Assembly: GCF_900156465.1 (NCBI RefSeq)
Contig: NZ_LT707064.1
Span: 2,574,501 to 2,638,500, forward strand
DNA: 64,000 nt
Reading direction: 5' to 3'
DNA from: Pseudomonas sp. 7SR1
GTDB lineage: Bacteria; Pseudomonadota; Gammaproteobacteria; Pseudomonadales; Pseudomonadaceae
The position numbers and the translations under genes were made by a program. Below, one piece after another: positions 8,901 through 16,956 of this stretch (positions are counted from its first letter, which is position 1; each line of letters opens with the position of its first letter). Under the pieces are notes generated by a model. It saw only the letters and a list, made by a program, of their open reading frames with translations, did no database searches and was not told where the DNA came from.

Positions 8901-9091
8901 TAAGCTGTGCACTTTATTCGCTAACACGATCACGCGGGTTTCCGACCCCGTGTCTCCTCAATATCGTCAGGGACCCTAGCAATTTCTGTTTTTTCCCGAT
9001 GCGATGATTGATCACCTATCCAAAGGAGTCATGAAGATGTTCGCTCGCTGACGGCATTCCCATGCTAGGGGGCGGGGGAGCTGTTAAAGGA

Positions 9092-9212
9092 GTGTTACAG
9101 AGGTTACAAGTGTAACGTGTATGCATAACTATATGAATTTATTCAGTTTTTTCTCCGTTGCATCATGCTGGCAGCAAATCTGTTTCGAGTGTTACGCAAG
9201 TTTTATGTGTTA
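9092..9212 (+). repeat. GTGTTAC repeat cluster
   Basis: GTGTTAC occurs at 9092, 9189 and 9206, and GTTACA-AG-TGTAAC at 9103-9116 is an inverted pair. The same TGTTAC/TGTAAC unit recurs beside the integrase at 22.6-22.7 kb, which links the two noncoding loci. Confidence 0.55.
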
Positions 9213-9484
9213 CGCCTCGATAGACATGTTTCGATTGCAAGCTGTCGGCCAAAGCGGATGTTTAGGAACGGCAAGGAATGACCCGAACCAGCCTGTGGGA
9301 GAAGGCAGCACCTAGCCGACCACAGCCTATCGCATGCCGTGGCTAGCTTCTAGGAAGCGGCTCGATGGCCGCATAAACACACGGTATGAGACTGAACCAG
9401 ACTAACCACAACGACGCATAGACAGATTGCTGGCAAATCGATAGTGTCGATCTCTCGCAGTACCTTCAAACTGGAGGAATGGAT

Positions 9485-11665
9485 ATGGATCTCTTAGACA
9501 TTAAACTAGAGAATTGTTACGGGATACAAAAGCTCGACGCAACACTCACGTTTAAAGGAAGTGCGAAGGTTCCAGCGGGTTCTGTTTTCTCTGTATACGC
9601 ACCAAACGGTTTCATGAAGACTTCGCTAGCGCGAACTTTTCTGGATGTCCAAGAGGGACGGGACAGTCAAGATCTGATATTTCCCGAGCGTCCAACCAGC
9701 AGATTAATTACTTCTGCCCCAGCTACGCCGATCACTCCCGAGTCCTTATTTGTTATAAAACCATACGTTGAACGATATGCCGGGGTGGGGTCTTCAACTC
9801 TTCTAGTAAACCAAAAGTTAAGGGATGAATACGAAGAGGCCGTTCGAAATATCGAATCGACTCAAGAAAGTCTTTTGAAGACGCTGAAGGAAATCTCAGG
9901 CTGGCCAGGAAAAGCATCGCCAGCCAATGAAATTAAAGATATCTTTCAATTTAAAAACCCGTATGACTTTTTTGCAGATCTAGCTGACAGCTTAGATGGT
10001 GATACTCGATTTTCGGACTTGGCATATGCCGAAATATTTAATGATAAGACAATCGCGGCGTTCAAGGCTGGGACTTTGCACGAGCAACTTCAAGAATATA
10101 TGTCGAAGTATCAAGAGCTGGTTGAAAAATCTCCATTGCTCAGCAAAAAGTTCAATCATACCGGAGCGACCGATGTCTCCAAAAACCTTCAAACCAACGG
10201 TTTTTTTGACGCCCACCACACCCTTAATATTTCAAATGGTGGCGAAAAGTTAGAGGTCGCCTCAGCGAAAGAATTGGAGGACCTTGTTGTTGCGGAGAAA
10301 CATAGAATTTTAGGTGATAAAGAGCTATCCGCAAAATTTGAAGCCGTAGATAAGCAGCTTCAAAAAAACTCGGAGCTCAAGAAGTTTCGCGAGTATTTAA
10401 CTGTGCATCCGGAAATTTTAGCCGAGCTTGGGGATTTTAACGGATTCAGGAAAAAGCTGTGGAATTCCTATTTTAATTCCGTCAAACCCGCTTTGATTTT
10501 ATTTGCTGCGGCCTATGTTTCAGCAAAGGATATAATCGCAGAGACGGCACATCAAGCGGAGGCAGAAAAGACGAAGTGGGCTGCCGTCGTTACCCAGTTC
10601 AATGAAAGATTTTACGTGCCGTTTAAGTTGATCGTTCAAAATCAACAAGATGTTATTCTCAAGGGGGAAACTCCGAAAGTCGCTTTTGAATTTCAGGATG
10701 AACAAGGAACGTGTGGCGTAGAAGAGGAGAAACTTCTTCAGGTTCTCAGTCAAGGGGAAAAACGTGCTTTATATATACTCAACGTGTTGTTTGAGATTCA
10801 AGCGCGGCGTGAGTCAAATCAACAGACATTGTTAATTATTGACGATATAGCAGATTCATTTGATTATAAAAATAAATATGCAATAATTGAATACTTTAAC
10901 GAAATTTCAAAAATTCCATTTTTTAGACTGGTTTTTTTAACGCATAACTTCGATTTTCATCGAACGATTAGTAGCAGGCTTCAAATTGCTAGGAGTCGGA
11001 GGTTATTTGCTAAAAAAACTCAGGGGGCTCTGGCTTTTGTAGAGGAAAAATATCAGAAAAATCCTTTCACGGCGTGGAAAGGTAACCTAGCAACAAACCC
11101 GGCCTTTCTTGTAGCAAGTATCCCATTCGTGCGCAATTTAGCTGAATACTGCCATGGTGTTACGAGTCCGCACTATCTCATGCTTACGTCGCTGTTGCAC
11201 GTCAAGGCAGATAGCGCGACACTGACCATCGGAGATTTAGAAGCATCATTCAAAGCTACATTGCTGGATCAGGCCAATCTGTCACTTCCCAATCCGGCGA
11301 CCTCTGCCATGCAGCTTATTTACGATGAGGCAGAAGCTTTAGCCGTTAAGGCGGATGATGATGCTGAGTTGGAATCCAAGGTGATTTTATCAATCGGAAT
11401 TCGGCTCAAAGCTGAAGAGTTTATGATTTCAAAAATCAATGATTCAAAATTTGTCAATGACATTAGCAGCAACCAGACTTTTGAGCTATATAGTAAGTTT
11501 TCTTTGATGTTTCCTGAAGCCGGCGACCAAATAATGGTGCTATCTCAGGTCAACCTCATGACACCGGAAAATATCCATTTGAATTCGTTTATGTATGAGC
11601 CCATTTTGGATATGTCGGCGCTGCATCTCTACGATTTATATGGAAAAGTTAAAGCTTTGATTTGA
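9485..11665 (+). CDS. ABC/RecF-like ATPase, candidate defence ATPase
   Basis: A 726-aa P-loop ATPase. The Walker A region is APNGFMKTS (about residues 39-47): Lys and Thr are kept, but the usual Gly before Lys is Met. An ABC-type signature LSQGEKRALY (about 421), Walker B LLIIDDIADSFD (about 449) and a switch histidine in LTHNFDF (about 487) follow, so the fold is ABC/SMC/RecF-like with a helical insertion between. The C-terminal 220 residues are unassigned and contain RNLAEYCH and HLNSFMYEP. The start at 9485 has GGAGG seven bases upstream; an ATG two codons earlier overlaps the ribosome site. It is followed after 110 bp by the HEPN-type gene, as in defence modules pairing an ATPase sensor with an RNase. 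Confidence 0.85.
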   Translation: MDLLDIKLENCYGIQKLDATLTFKGSAKVPAGSVFSVYAPNGFMKTSLARTFLDVQEGRDSQDLIFPERPTSRLITSAPATPITPESLFVIKPYVERYAGVGSSTLLVNQKLRDEYEEAVRNIESTQESLLKTLKEISGWPGKASPANEIKDIFQFKNPYDFFADLADSLDGDTRFSDLAYAEIFNDKTIAAFKAGTLHEQLQEYMSKYQELVEKSPLLSKKFNHTGATDVSKNLQTNGFFDAHHTLNISNGGEKLEVASAKELEDLVVAEKHRILGDKELSAKFEAVDKQLQKNSELKKFREYLTVHPEILAELGDFNGFRKKLWNSYFNSVKPALILFAAAYVSAKDIIAETAHQAEAEKTKWAAVVTQFNERFYVPFKLIVQNQQDVILKGETPKVAFEFQDEQGTCGVEEEKLLQVLSQGEKRALYILNVLFEIQARRESNQQTLLIIDDIADSFDYKNKYAIIEYFNEISKIPFFRLVFLTHNFDFHRTISSRLQIARSRRLFAKKTQGALAFVEEKYQKNPFTAWKGNLATNPAFLVASIPFVRNLAEYCHGVTSPHYLMLTSLLHVKADSATLTIGDLEASFKATLLDQANLSLPNPATSAMQLIYDEAEALAVKADDDAELESKVILSIGIRLKAEEFMISKINDSKFVNDISSNQTFELYSKFSLMFPEAGDQIMVLSQVNLMTPENIHLNSFMYEPILDMSALHLYDLYGKVKALI

Positions 11666-11775
11666 TGTGGGTGTGAATAGTCACCCAATACCCGTCGAAT
11701 GTTTAGCTGGCTTGCGCGATCTATATTGATTGCTACTTAGCGCATGGTCTCTTGGTCAAAAATATTAGGAGTCAT

Positions 11776-12948
11776 ATGAATTCTGAAGAGCTTGAATCGG
11801 TGCGGCAAGCCGCGTTGCGCACTCTCGGACCAATTCGTCCCACCGACTCAAAAACGAAAGCGGACAAAAACTTTTTACTGAATGGAAAGAAAACAGAAGT
11901 AGGGAGGCGGTTACCACCATACTATCTTGTGTATTTTCTTTTGGTGGATCTCTTAGGCTTCAGAAACCTTGGCCGATTTGAAAAAATTGATTGGTCAGTG
12001 CCAATAGACTTTAATGGACAAGCATATCTAGTTGAGCATGGTAAATTCGGATTAAGTCTTTTTGCACATGATCCAGAAAAGGAGGAGGCTGCAACAAAAG
12101 AAATCGTAGCGCGTATCAACAAAGCAGTGAAATCGGCTCGGCACTATTTTGACTTTCTTGCTTTGCAAGCCGTTGAACAATCTAAGATTAATGTTAAAAA
12201 TAATAGTATTCCACTACGCGATCGGTACAACTTTTTAAGAAGTGAATACGATTCTAAGCTGGACGAAATCAAGCTTTTGGATGAAGAGTACGCATTCGAT
12301 GTAAAGCAACGAAAACTGCCATTTGGAATGTATCTTTTTTTTCCATCCTATAGCAAAAAAGAAGAAGCAAATTGGTTGGCTATCTCAGCTATTGAAGCAT
12401 TTTTTAGTTGGACAGAGCATGTGATGATTCACGTCGCCATACTCGGAGGAACAGTGAGTTCTGCAAGAGAAGTTGCAGACCTTGCTGCAGATGACTGGCC
12501 AAAAAAATTTAAAGCTGCTTTTAACCTAAAGGATCCATCAGAGAAAATTTTATTTGACCGCGCTTTGTCACTACGACAGGATCTTAGGAATTTCATTGCT
12601 CATGGAGCATTTGGAAAGCAAGGAGAAGCGTTTTCTTTTCACTCTACCGCAGGAGCTGTGCCGGTCCTTCTTCCACATAAGCGAGGCAGTAAAAAATTCT
12701 CCCTAAGTGAACAACTTGATTTTGACACACATGCAGCATTCGATGTAGTCGAGGATTTTACAAGTTTACTATGGGCCGGAGATCGTGCCCCAGCTCGTCT
12801 TTATGTGCAAGAAAGTCGCTTGCCAACGATATTGACGTTTGCTGCTGATGGGACGTATACGACTGCAATGGTATCGTTGGAATCCATGAAAGAGTTTATC
12901 GATCAGTTAACCTACCAGGTCGATCAAGCAGCTAATATGGATTGGTGA
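11776..12948 (+). CDS. Hypothetical protein with HEPN-type RX4H motif
   Basis: A 390-aa protein of no recognised family. Its key feature is Arg271-N-F-I-A-His276 within LRQDLRNFIAHGAFG, preceded by a helical segment (SAIEAFFSWTEHVMIHVAI). This is the RX4-6H motif of HEPN-superfamily RNases, in which Arg and His are catalytic. The ATG at 11776 has AGGAG four bases upstream; a TTG eight codons earlier is less likely. Same strand as the ATPase gene and no terminator in the 110-bp gap, so probably co-transcribed. Inference: a toxin-like RNase held in check or triggered by the ATPase. The motif also occurs in inactive structural HEPN domains, so activity is not certain. Confidence 0.8.
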   Translation: MNSEELESVRQAALRTLGPIRPTDSKTKADKNFLLNGKKTEVGRRLPPYYLVYFLLVDLLGFRNLGRFEKIDWSVPIDFNGQAYLVEHGKFGLSLFAHDPEKEEAATKEIVARINKAVKSARHYFDFLALQAVEQSKINVKNNSIPLRDRYNFLRSEYDSKLDEIKLLDEEYAFDVKQRKLPFGMYLFFPSYSKKEEANWLAISAIEAFFSWTEHVMIHVAILGGTVSSAREVADLAADDWPKKFKAAFNLKDPSEKILFDRALSLRQDLRNFIAHGAFGKQGEAFSFHSTAGAVPVLLPHKRGSKKFSLSEQLDFDTHAAFDVVEDFTSLLWAGDRAPARLYVQESRLPTILTFAADGTYTTAMVSLESMKEFIDQLTYQVDQAANMDW

Positions 12949-13105
12949 AGCGTAAAATTTTATTTGGTTGCTATTTTGCAAGTACGAACAAACTAGGTGG
13001 ACAAAAATGCTCGTGCGCAGCGTCCGCTTTTAGCCGTTTTCTGCCTCTCATCAAGGACAGCAAACGGCCAGTAGCAGTTATTAAGTAAGTAGTGGAATAA
13101 TAAAT

Positions 13106-15241
13106 CTACGTCTTTGGCACCTGAATTACTTTGCCACTCCGGACGTGTTCCCATTTTTCAACCCGGAAGATCTCCAACCCTCGAGATCCATCCATGACGA
13201 ACACCTCTATTTCTGTATCCGCGAGAGGCTTAAACAATTTAGCGTAATCAACATTATCATACGAGGCTGTGCCAATGCTGCCATTAGCTGATATGCAAAT
13301 AGCAGGATAGAGTAGTCCTCTTTTGTACATGCCATCGATTCCCTGCTTGAGCGTATCCCAGTCGACATGCATTGGCGGTAATTCCTCATATAAATGAGTT
13401 ATTGCTGGAATGGTTAAGTCTGCAATTAAAAACGTATCTTTTATTGCGTGGCATAGTTGATCAATATCTATATGTGATAAATCTAGGTTCCCACTTTTTA
13501 ATTTGGTCGAGGATGTGTCGAGTATTTTCAATACGTTTTCGGTGTGCCTAAGCTTCTCAGTTTCATTGTATGACTGATTTTCGATAGAGTTTTCAAGTAT
13601 GAATTTCATTGTCAGTTTTAGGTTTTTTAACGTCTCATCTTCAGTTGGTAAGCCTCTAAAGTTAGATGGCCGCAGATCCTCTGCAGTAATAGCGTGTGAA
13701 AGGTTTAAACCTAGGTAGAAAAATTTGACGTGGAGACTGTCAGATTGGAGAATTTCAAGCGTGACCCATTCTATAAATGGATCGTGGTCGATTTCATGAT
13801 CTACGTCGGGAGAAATTTTGATTGGCGATGTCGGGGCAGCTATAGTTTTCGCAGTTCGATAGAGGATAAAGATTTCATCCATATAGCTCTCTAACGTCGA
13901 AAAATTCCAAAACATAGCAGCCTCTATATTTTTTGGCCGTTTCGGAGAGTTTCGAGCTACATAGCGTAAGTAGTTATCATGGCCTAGAGCAAGGCCTAAA
14001 CGAAAAGCGTCTGAAGGTCGAACATAACCGTCTCCACAAAACGTAGGTTCGAATAAGTTACGGATCAACCACAAACCTGTAGTAGGATATCGCCAGTCGG
14101 TCATTCCAGGGGTGAATAGTGCTGAGCGTGCGTTCTGCACAGCCGGATTGTTTATGTAATCTCTAGCGTAGTCTCCCGGCAACCCCCAAAATTCAACAAA
14201 GGTAGGTAAGCCTCGATCTTTTAACTGGTGTCTCGTTATATCCCATGCAAAATAGCCACCGAATTCAACATTGTCGAATATATCTAAACGGGGTTCAACA
14301 ATTTTCGTTATTAGATCATCTAGAGATGAAATTCCTGACTCGACGCCGTGCTTTTCTTTGTAGCTTTCGATTTGCCTAACCAAATGTCCATCGCGAGATG
14401 TTATCTGGCCGGAAGAAAGCATGTTATCAAAGAAAGCCAAAGGACTAACCGCACAAAATATAATTTGATAACCCTTTTCGTTGTAAGGGCCCAGATCCGT
14501 AGTGACGATAGCAAAGCCATGTAGGCCAATCCTGTCTGCTTCTCTGGCAAAAAAACCTAACAAAAGGTCTAAACGATAAGCAGTTTCCGATTCTTCCATA
14601 GACGGATTTGCTTCGAAAGACACAGTAAAGCTCGCGACGCTCTCGGGCGGAAAAAATGCGTTACCTGTTATGCTCCATGAGTTTAAGTTATGAATTTTGA
14701 ACGTAAAATTGGGGTTGTCTGTGTTAACCTTTAAGCATAATAAATTCTTGTTTGCCCATGAAATCGCGCTCCCTGCAGCGTGCTCTAGCAATACAGACCA
14801 CTCTGTTGATACTAAGACGAAAGTTAAGTCATAACTTGAAAGGAAGGGGAGAAGGTTTTTTATTTCATGCTCGTATGCGAGCAATTCGGTCAATGCTTGA
14901 CGTTCAGTCTGAGTTGATTTTTTTATTTCGAATATGATGATCTGTTGGCTTTCAGGGTTTATGCATACCAAGTCTGGACGTAATATTTGATTTGACTGAG
15001 TTGAGACGTTATTGTCAGATGTCAAGACTTCTAGGTTTTCAATGGATCGTAATGTATTGTCTGTGGCGGAGGCGTATTTTCTTCGGATGTATTCATCTAT
15101 GGAGAATGCTGGAAGTAGATTTTCGTCGATATTTGTTAGGTTTTTTATTCGCTGAATATCTTCGAAGTCTATTGCTTTGTAAAACTCTCCATTTCGTATC
15201 AGTCGTTCTAGTTCTATGTGGATCAATTCTTCTGTGAACAT
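13106..15241 (-). CDS. Large hypothetical protein with N-terminal D...EXK nuclease-like motif
   Basis: A 711-aa protein of unknown family, convergent with the HEPN-type gene. The N-terminal 160 residues contain Asp90 in LRPDLVCINP and Glu105-Ile-Lys107 in IIIFEIKKS, followed by a helix with Gln115 (ERQALTELLAYE). This matches a PD-(D/E)XK-like core as found in restriction and repair nucleases. The remainder (200-711) has no motif I recognise; it is rich in aromatic residues and looks like several folded domains. The start has no strong ribosome site, consistent with low expression. It is markedly AT-rich, and position among cargo genes suggests a defence role, but direct evidence is limited to the motif. 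Confidence 0.75.
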   Translation of the reverse strand: MFTEELIHIELERLIRNGEFYKAIDFEDIQRIKNLTNIDENLLPAFSIDEYIRRKYASATDNTLRSIENLEVLTSDNNVSTQSNQILRPDLVCINPESQQIIIFEIKKSTQTERQALTELLAYEHEIKNLLPFLSSYDLTFVLVSTEWSVLLEHAAGSAISWANKNLLCLKVNTDNPNFTFKIHNLNSWSITGNAFFPPESVASFTVSFEANPSMEESETAYRLDLLLGFFAREADRIGLHGFAIVTTDLGPYNEKGYQIIFCAVSPLAFFDNMLSSGQITSRDGHLVRQIESYKEKHGVESGISSLDDLITKIVEPRLDIFDNVEFGGYFAWDITRHQLKDRGLPTFVEFWGLPGDYARDYINNPAVQNARSALFTPGMTDWRYPTTGLWLIRNLFEPTFCGDGYVRPSDAFRLGLALGHDNYLRYVARNSPKRPKNIEAAMFWNFSTLESYMDEIFILYRTAKTIAAPTSPIKISPDVDHEIDHDPFIEWVTLEILQSDSLHVKFFYLGLNLSHAITAEDLRPSNFRGLPTEDETLKNLKLTMKFILENSIENQSYNETEKLRHTENVLKILDTSSTKLKSGNLDLSHIDIDQLCHAIKDTFLIADLTIPAITHLYEELPPMHVDWDTLKQGIDGMYKRGLLYPAICISANGSIGTASYDNVDYAKLFKPLADTEIEVFVMDGSRGLEIFRVEKWEHVRSGKVIQVPKT

Positions 15242-15767
15242 GGTGGGCCCGTTGTCTTGAAAGTAGTTATCTTTAGTAGCACAAGGTTAGCTATTGCGCT
15301 AATTTTGGTACGAAAACATCTCAGCGCCTTAAGCAGCGGGGGGTGATTAGGCGCTGATGGCCCCCCTCGTGGTGATGGCAGCGACCTATTCAGGATTTGC
15401 AGAATGAGCGGCAACAGCAAAGCGGCCCTGATTTCCTAGACATCCGGCTGGTTAGTTTTAAGCGGGAAGTGCTAGGACTGACCGACTGCTTCTGGCCGAG
15501 GTGTGTAAAAACGTTCTAGGACAAGTTCAGCGGTCAAAACCAGAACGAAAATTGCGTTCCTAACGCAAACTTTAGGTCAGCTGACTAACCAAGCACAGGC
15601 AGATTTTACGTAGCAACGCAGACTTCAAAACGGCGCCTGTGTTTTTACACAGCCGGGCCGAAAGCTGTCTTTTAAATCAATGTGAGGGGGGCTGACCAGT
15701 TAAACCTGTAGGCTCAGCCGACTACTGATAGAGCAGGCAGCGGAAGCCGGATAGGCTTCCACGTGCG
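15242..15767. other. Noncoding stretch with inverted GTGTAAAAAC repeats
   Basis: No convincing gene. GTGTAAAAAC at 15503-15512 is repeated inverted at 15641-15650, each next to a CTTCTGGCCGA- or GGGCCGAAAGC-like segment of the kind scattered in Pseudomonas intergenic DNA. A wider GCCCCCCTC / GAGGGGGGC pair (15360-15368 and 15684-15692) encloses it, and a 7-bp hairpin lies at 15742-15760. It may be a decayed miniature element at the cargo/core junction. Confidence 0.4.
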
Positions 15768-15956
15768 TTAACTCCGACGCTTCAATTGCTGATCGATGAG
15801 AATCAGCTCGGCTTTGATCGCGTTTGCGGTGAGGTTCTGTATCGCTGTGCTTTTCCCCCAGCGAGAGCCCATGAGCTTGAGCAGGCCGCTCAGATGGGTT
15901 TTCCTTGCCTTCAGTGTTTCGGTACGACTGGGGCTGTTCTGCGTGGCAGTGTTCAT
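15768..15956 (-). CDS. Small basic hypothetical protein of the island core
   Basis: A 62-aa basic protein with no recognised domain. The ATG at 15956 is preceded by AAGGATC at good spacing; a longer frame to 15995 lacks one. It lies 66 bp downstream of the coiled-coil gene on the same strand and is probably the last gene of the core operon. Function unknown; small size and many Lys/Arg residues would suit nucleic-acid or protein binding. Confidence 0.55.
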   Translation of the reverse strand: MNTATQNSPSRTETLKARKTHLSGLLKLMGSRWGKSTAIQNLTANAIKAELILIDQQLKRRS

Positions 15957-16022
15957 AGTGCTGATCCTTGGGCAGTGTTTAAACAGCCCACACACGTGGG
16001 CTGTTTCAGGTGAGAGGGTTCC

Positions 16023-16865
16023 TTACAAGGCAAGCACGTCCTGTACGGCGTACCGCGCTGAGCGCTCGGAAAGGTCACTCCAGGCCCAGCTGCTAAAATT
16101 CTCGCCTTGTTCTGGAACGTTGAGCTTGAACAGTGTGACAGGATCCCGGTCGATCATTCGACGCGCCGCGCAGAGTTGCCCGCCCACATCGAGCAATGCC
16201 TGAGCGGCCTCATTCCACTTCTCTTCGAGCACCGTGTTTGCGAGGTGCAGCGCCTTGTTTTCAATTTTTTGATGTTCTTGCTGCGCTTCCGCGATGTGCT
16301 GATCGATGGTGGCCAGCTCTTGTTCCAGAGCGCTGATGATCAACTGCTGACGACGGTTGTGCTCGGCTACCGTCGCGAGATTTTTAGCGGCTTTTTGAGC
16401 GTCAGCGTTAGCGGTCTTCTCGCCTTCGGTGTCGCCCCATGCAACAGCCTGAGCGTAGGCCGTCGCCGCTTCGGTCTCGGCCTGCCGTGCCTTCGCCATA
16501 TCCTCTGAGGCTTGCTGACGGATCTCACCCAAACGGGTACTGACACTTTGGCGCTTTTCGTTGAGCTCGTGCTCATCGGCCTTCAAGGACGCCATGGCAT
16601 CGCGGTAGCCTGCCATCAGGGTTTCATGATTGGCGACGTTTTCGCGTCGAACAATTTTTTGATTCAACCGATCAATTTCAAAGTCCAGTGAATCACATTT
16701 TCTTTTCCGCTCAGCGTGCGCATCTTGCACGTCCCGCTCCCTGCCTCGCTGGATAGACTCAGGGGTGGCTAGAGCGGTCTCATAGTGCAAGAGTTCGGCT
16801 CGCAGACGTTCCACTTCGGAGGTCAGTTGTTCACGGCGATTTTTCAGTTTTTGGATGTCGTCCAT
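16023..16865 (-). CDS. Coiled-coil hypothetical protein
   Basis: A 280-aa protein dominated by heptad-like coiled coil from about residue 3 to 225, rich in Glu, Arg, Lys and Ala with few aromatics, and a short globular tail (VTLFKLNVPEQGENFSSWAWSDL). No enzymatic motif. It follows the primase-helicase gene by 91 bp in the same direction and is probably part of that operon. A structural or partner role for replication, or interference with a helper phage, is possible but not supported by a motif. Confidence 0.7.
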   Translation of the reverse strand: MDDIQKLKNRREQLTSEVERLRAELLHYETALATPESIQRGRERDVQDAHAERKRKCDSLDFEIDRLNQKIVRRENVANHETLMAGYRDAMASLKADEHELNEKRQSVSTRLGEIRQQASEDMAKARQAETEAATAYAQAVAWGDTEGEKTANADAQKAAKNLATVAEHNRRQQLIISALEQELATIDQHIAEAQQEHQKIENKALHLANTVLEEKWNEAAQALLDVGGQLCAARRMIDRDPVTLFKLNVPEQGENFSSWAWSDLSERSARYAVQDVLAL

Positions 16866-16956
16866 TGTTTCGTCTCTGTGTAATTCGATGGGGTTGGGTT
16901 GAGCGGCTGGCGAGGCCGGGAATCAGCCGGCGCTACCTCGATCAGTAGGGAGGCCG

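Larger units (their letters stand above)
8512..9484. repeat. Noncoding iteron-rich region, candidate origin or crr-like locus
   Basis: About 970 bp without a credible gene. It contains an 18-bp palindrome, a cluster of GTCAAC repeats (8705-8758), a cluster of GTTCACC/GGTGAAC repeats (8861-8900), a set of GTGTTAC repeats (9092-9212), and interleaved inverted copies of two longer blocks. GGTGAAC-type units resemble the type I iterons that the phage P4 alpha protein binds at ori and crr. As this element encodes a primase-helicase, a replication role is the simplest reading; it is inferred. Confidence 0.55.

Noticed and set aside
8705..9212. CRISPR array
   Set aside because: Repeats are 6-13 bp with irregular short spacing and mixed orientation, and no cas gene is nearby.
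8668..9315. Short open frames in the iteron region
   Set aside because: They run through the repeats, lack ribosome sites and read as low-quality protein; the region fits noncoding DNA better.
7285..15241. Restriction-modification system
   Set aside because: Two nuclease-like motifs are present, but no methyltransferase motif (DPPY, NPPY or PC type) occurs in any cargo gene. The only NPPY in the window is in prmC.
15223..15420. 65-codon open frame at the start of the 711-aa gene
   Set aside because: No ribosome site, proline-rich noise, and overlap with the real gene end.
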